Below the pieces are notes generated by a model. It saw only the letters and a program-made list of their open reading frames with translations. It was not told where the DNA came from and searched no databases. The position numbers and the translations under genes were made by a program. From Gnetum montanum (lineage: Eukaryota > Streptophyta > Gnetopsida > Gnetales > Gnetaceae), in the NCBI GenBank assembly GCA_015680685.1, contig MNCI01004628.1:8985-29707 (forward strand): 20,723 bases of DNA, read 5' to 3'. Shown here piece by piece: positions 16,890-20,723 of the stretch. Numbering within the stretch: the first letter of the stretch is position 1; the number at the start of each line of letters is the position of its first letter.

Positions 16890-17321
16890 TGGAACTCCAC
16901 CACGACCTATCAAGCAGCACCAACAGTGGCATACCCACAGTTGTGGGGGATGCGACCGCCTATGCAATAATACCCTTATCGACAACAAGATCCATATGGC
17001 TATTACATGCAGTAGTTGGTTTCTCCAAATGGCTTTGTCAATCACATGAATCCACAATGGTACTTCCAAGTTCGAGAGTATTTTAAGACTCCATCTCCTA
17101 GAGGATACACTCCACATGCATATCATCCTCTGAATCCTTCTACATCTCTTACGTCAATAGTTCCACTACCACTCGCTCCAACAATGCAAGGGGAACTCCC
17201 CACTCAACTGCAGCAACATAACATTACAAGAGCTATAAACCTTCAACCCACTATTAGTTTTAACAACTGTACAAAGAGAAGACGTTTCTTTAGAATCAAT
17301 AGTCCAAACCACCTCTCATAA
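16890..17321 (+). pseudogene. Gag linker of the second gypsy element
   Basis: A frame of 144 codons, rich in Pro, Gln, Tyr and Asn (for example PYGYYMQ, NHMNPQWYFQ, GYTPHAYHPL, QGELPTQLQQHN), typical of the spacer between gag and the zinc-knuckle/protease region in plant gypsy elements. It contains two stops, a TAA after RPPMQ and a TAG after GYYMQ, both one step from Gln codons. It ends in TAA at 17,319-17,321. Confidence 0.55.
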
Positions 17322-17438
17322 CCATAAGTGGTTGAGTCTATGACTACTCCTCCATCAAGTAAGGCTTCAGAGCTCCCTTCAAACCAAAAATAGAGCTCAA
17401 CACACATGGTTATGTTAGCACATATCATCACTAACTAG

Positions 17439-17905
17439 ATAAAGGTGGGACACCTTCATAGAGAACTTTCTGACCTTGTAAGTCCCTTAATCAACCTCCA
17501 AGTTGCTGGGAATGAACCACGTAAGGCTCTTCTTGACTTAGATTCCAGATTCAACCTAATATTGCAAGAAATGTATAAAGCCTAGAACCTGCCTCCACTC
17601 AAGAAAAGCAATATTCAATTAGAGCTGGCTAACCAGTCCATCACTATCCCTTTGGAACCTGTGGAGGACATTGTTACCACTGTGCATGGTTGGTCATACT
17701 TAGCTGATTTCGTAGTGATAGAAGTCAACAATAATAAAGGGGATTTCCCAATTATAATGTGGAGGTCATGGCTAAGTACCATAAATGCATGCCTACAAAT
17801 TCGTGATCTTTCCTTGGAAATATCTAAAGAAAACATTTATAAAAAGTTCGAGAAGAAGAAAGTTTCATGCATCACATATAGTGATACAGAGGGTGATGAT
17901 GTACG
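17439..17905 (+). pseudogene. Aspartic protease of the second gypsy element, truncated at the second repeat
   Basis: The frame shows LVSPLINLQVAGNEPRKALL, then the active-site region LLDLDSRFNLI (where LDxGS is usual, with Gly changed to Asp), LELANQSITIPLEPVEDIVT as the flap strand, LADFVVIEV, and DFPIIMWRSWLSTINA for the closing PIILGRPFL motif of plant gypsy proteases. One stop, TAG at 17,583-17,585. The altered active site and end motif mean it is inactive. The coding sequence stops being recognisable where the inner repeat begins at 17,906. Confidence 0.75.
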
Positions 17906-18519
17906 GGAGTGCTCAACATTTCTTGTATGCAACTGGTATGCCCAGCAAACTTAGATACAAAGGTGCTTGTATGTAGTAACCACGCAACAAGAAAACACTG
18001 AGTGGTTGATAGCTAATAAGGAAAGAAACTTACTAACATGCATGGAACTAACTGGGGGAACAATAGGCAACCACAACAAAAGCATAGATTCACTAGGGTA
18101 TGAGCGTCGCCAACTTCCAACCCTTAACCTGAAAATATAAATTGGGAGAAGTTGGACACTTCTAAAAAATTTAAACAAATGCTCGCTATTTCAGATCTCT
18201 CCCTTTCAATTTAGCCATGGGGGAGATGGCCACCTATTCTAATCATTTGAGCCTTCAGTTTCTTTTTAAATTTTTATTTTACACATTTTTTTTTACATAT
18301 TTTTGTTTTACAAATATCTTTAACTTTTCTTATTTTTGTTTCACAACATTGTTTATACCTTTTCTTTTATTTTTGTGTGTATGTGTGTGTCTTATCAATT
18401 TTTTTAAGTTTATCACCCAATAAGTGCTCTTAATGATGGTATGAACTATTTTCTATTGGTTGCTAATGTTTGGTTTTTACCTTTAACTTACGATGTTGAT
18501 ACTAAGGTATGGTTCTTTT
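17906..18519 (+). repeat. Inner direct repeat, probable 3' LTR of the second gypsy element
   Basis: Same sequence as 14,729-15,329 with scattered substitutions and an extra poly-T segment near 18,285-18,300. No strong polypurine tract precedes it, only GTACGGGAG, which weakens the LTR reading slightly. Confidence 0.65.
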
Positions 18520-19961
18520 GATATAGCAAGCAATGAGTCTAGATCATCCATGCATCCATAAATTTCTATGGTCTCTCTTGGCTTGGAACTGTACAGTTCC
18601 TTTTTTTGAAAATAATAAGAACTATAAACGAATCGGTGACTAAGAATTTCTCAAACTAAGGAAGGACTCAAGGATTGAAAAGGGTGTGATTTCAAGGGGA
18701 TTTGATGCTTTGGTGTTGGCCATTCTCTTGGGTGCTTGGATGTTTTCTTCTTGAGTTTTCTTACCATTCTCACGTTACCTCCTTATCGGGAAGCTGAGTA
18801 AATAAAAATAATAAGTCTTTGCATGGTGTGGTTCTCACACAAAAAATTATTAAGCATAGATAGTGTTCACCCATTAAACTATTTCTTCTAGTAGAAACCT
18901 AAAAGGAGGGTATACCATTTCCAAATTGAAAAAAACTTCCATTTTGCATAAGGAAAGTAACTTTTGGCAAGAACTAGCATGCAATAACACTCTGCTGATT
19001 ATGTACCCATTAAAATCCTAAAAATGATTTAATTATTATTGATGTTTGAGTATTTGACTTTTGCTCCTAATAGCAACCCATAAGGAGAGTAGACTATCTG
19101 CATATAATAAAAGAATATTCCATTTAAGGGTTTTTTCTATTTACAATATGAAAACATAGCAGTTTCCATTCTTCACAAAGAAAGTAGTTTTTGGTAAGAG
19201 CTGGCGTGCAATATATAAACAGAAACCCTTCCATAAAGTTTATACAGGACAGAAACATATATGTTAGCCAAACACTTAGGTGAAGATTAACAGAGCTTGA
19301 CACTAGAAATCTTCCAGCCTTATCAACTTGTGAGGGATTTTGACTAACCCAATGGCAAGATTATGTCATTTTTTTAATCTCTCCACCAAATATGTAGCAT
19401 ATTGACTGCAATCAGGTAACCTCGTATCAAGTGGCATCTGCAACATCTTACCAAGTAAACGATATATTTTCCATTCATATCCATACACATAAAATGATGA
19501 AAACTGAATCTCCATGGAACTATTCTAGAACACTTGGAAAATTAGATGTACCGAAAAGAACAATGCAAGGTCCACATAAAATCTGAGAGACATCTCTACT
19601 ACTGTCACCTCAAAGTTATAACTATCAAATCGAACACAAAAATAAGGAGAAGAAAGGAGATAACTCTGTCATTCAAAGAAGCTGCAATTCAAACCATAGT
19701 AAACCCAGAAAAATTTATTTAAATGTTATTTTACCAACTATGTAAAGGGGATGAAGCACCACCCTCTGTTGCCTAACTATCAAATATCAAATTATAGCCT
19801 CCGGTTAAAAACCATTTTGACATTTTTTTTCTTGAGTATCTCAGAAAATTAGTAAAATGATGTGGAACACCATTGAGAAATTCCTTGCCATGGTCATGCG
19901 TATGGCCTGCAAGCTCATGTTCTGCTTCCTATGCTTTGGTATCCTTTTTTGCATCCATGAA
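18520..19961. other. AT-rich spacer
   Basis: No coding frame, RNA gene or known element is recognised. A weak internal duplication is visible: 18,890-19,005 and 19,065-19,222 share an AAGGAGxGT phrase and a roughly 50-bp block ending GCATGCAATA or GCGTGCAATA. The rest shows nothing that can be supported. Confidence 0.45.
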
Positions 19962-20710
19962 TCTAAATCCTGCATCACACATCCAAATGGAGCATCTAAT
20001 TAGACATAGCAAATCTAGAACGCTCAAGATCTCCATGGACAATCTCATTAACACTTAAAAAGGGCACTCTATGATTCACATGCAAAGCTTGGAAAGTGAG
20101 AATAATTAGTAATGTACCTTAACAGAACATAGTTGTTGATGGAAAGAAGAGGATCTAGTGAAGGCCAACACAAAGAGAAATGTAGTGCATGTCTGTAATT
20201 GTGAAGAGGGCAGTCCATAGCAACCTTAAGCGTATATTTGCAAAAGAAAGGAATCCTGGATAAATCTGCGTGTTGGCTGCATTAGTTTTGAATTAAATTT
20301 CTCATAGTAACATCCACTGTAATCAAGTTTTCCTTCTTTATTTAGTCTTGGGTACCCTTAGACATTTCCAGCCACGTGTCAGACTCCAAATCATGGTGGC
20401 CTCACAAAACAGCCTCCAGAATCCCCAGTTGTTTTTCTATCCAGAAAGAATGATGGCGGTCAGCTTCACGTTAGTATCAGGGCCATAACACTTGCAGAGA
20501 ACTTTCAGAGCCATGTTGTATATGTTACCCACAATGTTGGTAAACATATAGTTAGGTTTGAAGAAAATGAAAGGCCGAAATTGATGCTTGAAATCATGTG
20601 TACTTTCCTCTTCTCCTCCGACTACCATGGACGGACTGAAAAGCAAGTGAACCAAAAACTAAGTAAAGGATCCAATTCAAATCAAAGAAATCAGAAATAC
20701 TGCTATATTG
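19962..20710. repeat. Outer direct repeat, copy A'
   Basis: The diverged partner of 13,921-14,667, same orientation, about 6.0 kb away. It carries small insertions relative to copy A, for example near 20,165 and 20,400. It runs almost to the window end, so its full extent is unknown. Confidence 0.8.
20437..20655 (-). pseudogene. Coding-like segment in repeat copy A', unknown family
   Basis: The minus-strand frame reads MVVGGEEESTHDFKHQFRPF, then a short aromatic stretch and TNIVGNIYNMALKVLCKCYG, ending TAIILSG before a TAG. The stop is one step from the Gln found at this place in copy A. Downstream similarity continues (FCEATMIWSLTRGW). It is more complete at its N-terminus than copy A. I do not recognise the family. 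Confidence 0.35.
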
Positions 20711-20723
20711 TAATAGCATAATA

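Larger units (their letters stand above)
14733..18519 (+). mobile_element. Short Ty3/gypsy element with gag and protease only
   Basis: About 3.8 kb: direct repeats of about 600 bp at both ends and an interior with a Pro/Gln-rich gag linker and a degenerate protease. The second repeat begins right after the protease, so RT, RNase H and integrase are missing. This is the layout of a non-autonomous gag-only (TR-GAG-like) element or of an internal deletion. It lies on the opposite strand from the large left element and is not closely related to it in the protease region. It is decayed, with stops including TAA. Confidence 0.6.

Noticed and set aside
13921-20710. Outer repeats as LTRs of a 6.8-kb element
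   Set aside because: No TG/CA ends, no primer site, no element coding between them other than the inner element, and the repeats contain a coding-like segment.

Overview
The window looks like nuclear DNA of a land plant. It holds Ty3/gypsy (Metaviridae-type) LTR retrotransposons with plant-style gag, protease and reverse transcriptase (RT) sequences, many short GT-AG introns of 70-270 bp, and AT-rich flanking DNA. The species cannot be read from the sequence. The left 11.1 kb is markedly richer in G+C than the right 9.6 kb, and the change at about 11,130 is taken as the outer edge of the large element.

Region 1 (1 to about 11,130) is one large minus-strand gypsy element, read from high to low coordinates. 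It has a U3-like region with a palindromic tandem array (10,611-11,034), a TATA box (10,426-10,433), a leader (to 9,486), gag (9,485 to about 6,940), protease (about 6,960-5,698) and the start of RT (581-1, running off the window). The RT sequence and a protease/RT break with splice-like borders recall the Tat/Ogre lineage, in which an intron between pro and rt is established.

The notable feature lies between protease and RT, on the opposite (+) strand. It is a complete 8-exon, 1,119-codon gene (1,010-5,155). All seven GT-AG introns join in phase and no frameshift is needed. It reads as an N-terminal FCP1/NIF-like HAD phosphatase domain with lost catalytic residues, a helical middle domain loosely like plant transposon/mobile-domain proteins, a short 16-codon tandem repeat, a coiled coil and an acidic tail. 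Because it is antisense, its introns cannot be spliced from the element's genomic RNA, which would explain how an intron-bearing gene survives retrotransposition.

The antisense gene and gag have decayed in the same way. Together they carry 19 premature stops, 16 TAG and 3 TGA with no TAA, and almost no indels. That is what C-to-T change at methylated CHG (CAG to TAG) and CG (CGA to TGA) sites would give. The element is therefore a silenced, methylated copy, and the antisense gene appears to have aged with it.

Region 2 (11,131-13,920) is AT-rich flanking DNA with a few exon-like scraps and one small membrane-protein-like reading frame; nothing is firmly identified. Region 3 (13,921-20,710) contains two nested pairs of direct repeats. 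The inner pair (14,729-15,329 and 17,906-18,519) flanks a decayed plus-strand gypsy gag-protease interior and probably represents the LTRs of a short element lacking RT and integrase. The outer pair (13,921-14,667 and 19,962-20,710) is a 750-bp duplication holding a minus-strand coding-like segment of unknown family. No tRNA, rRNA or CRISPR array was seen.
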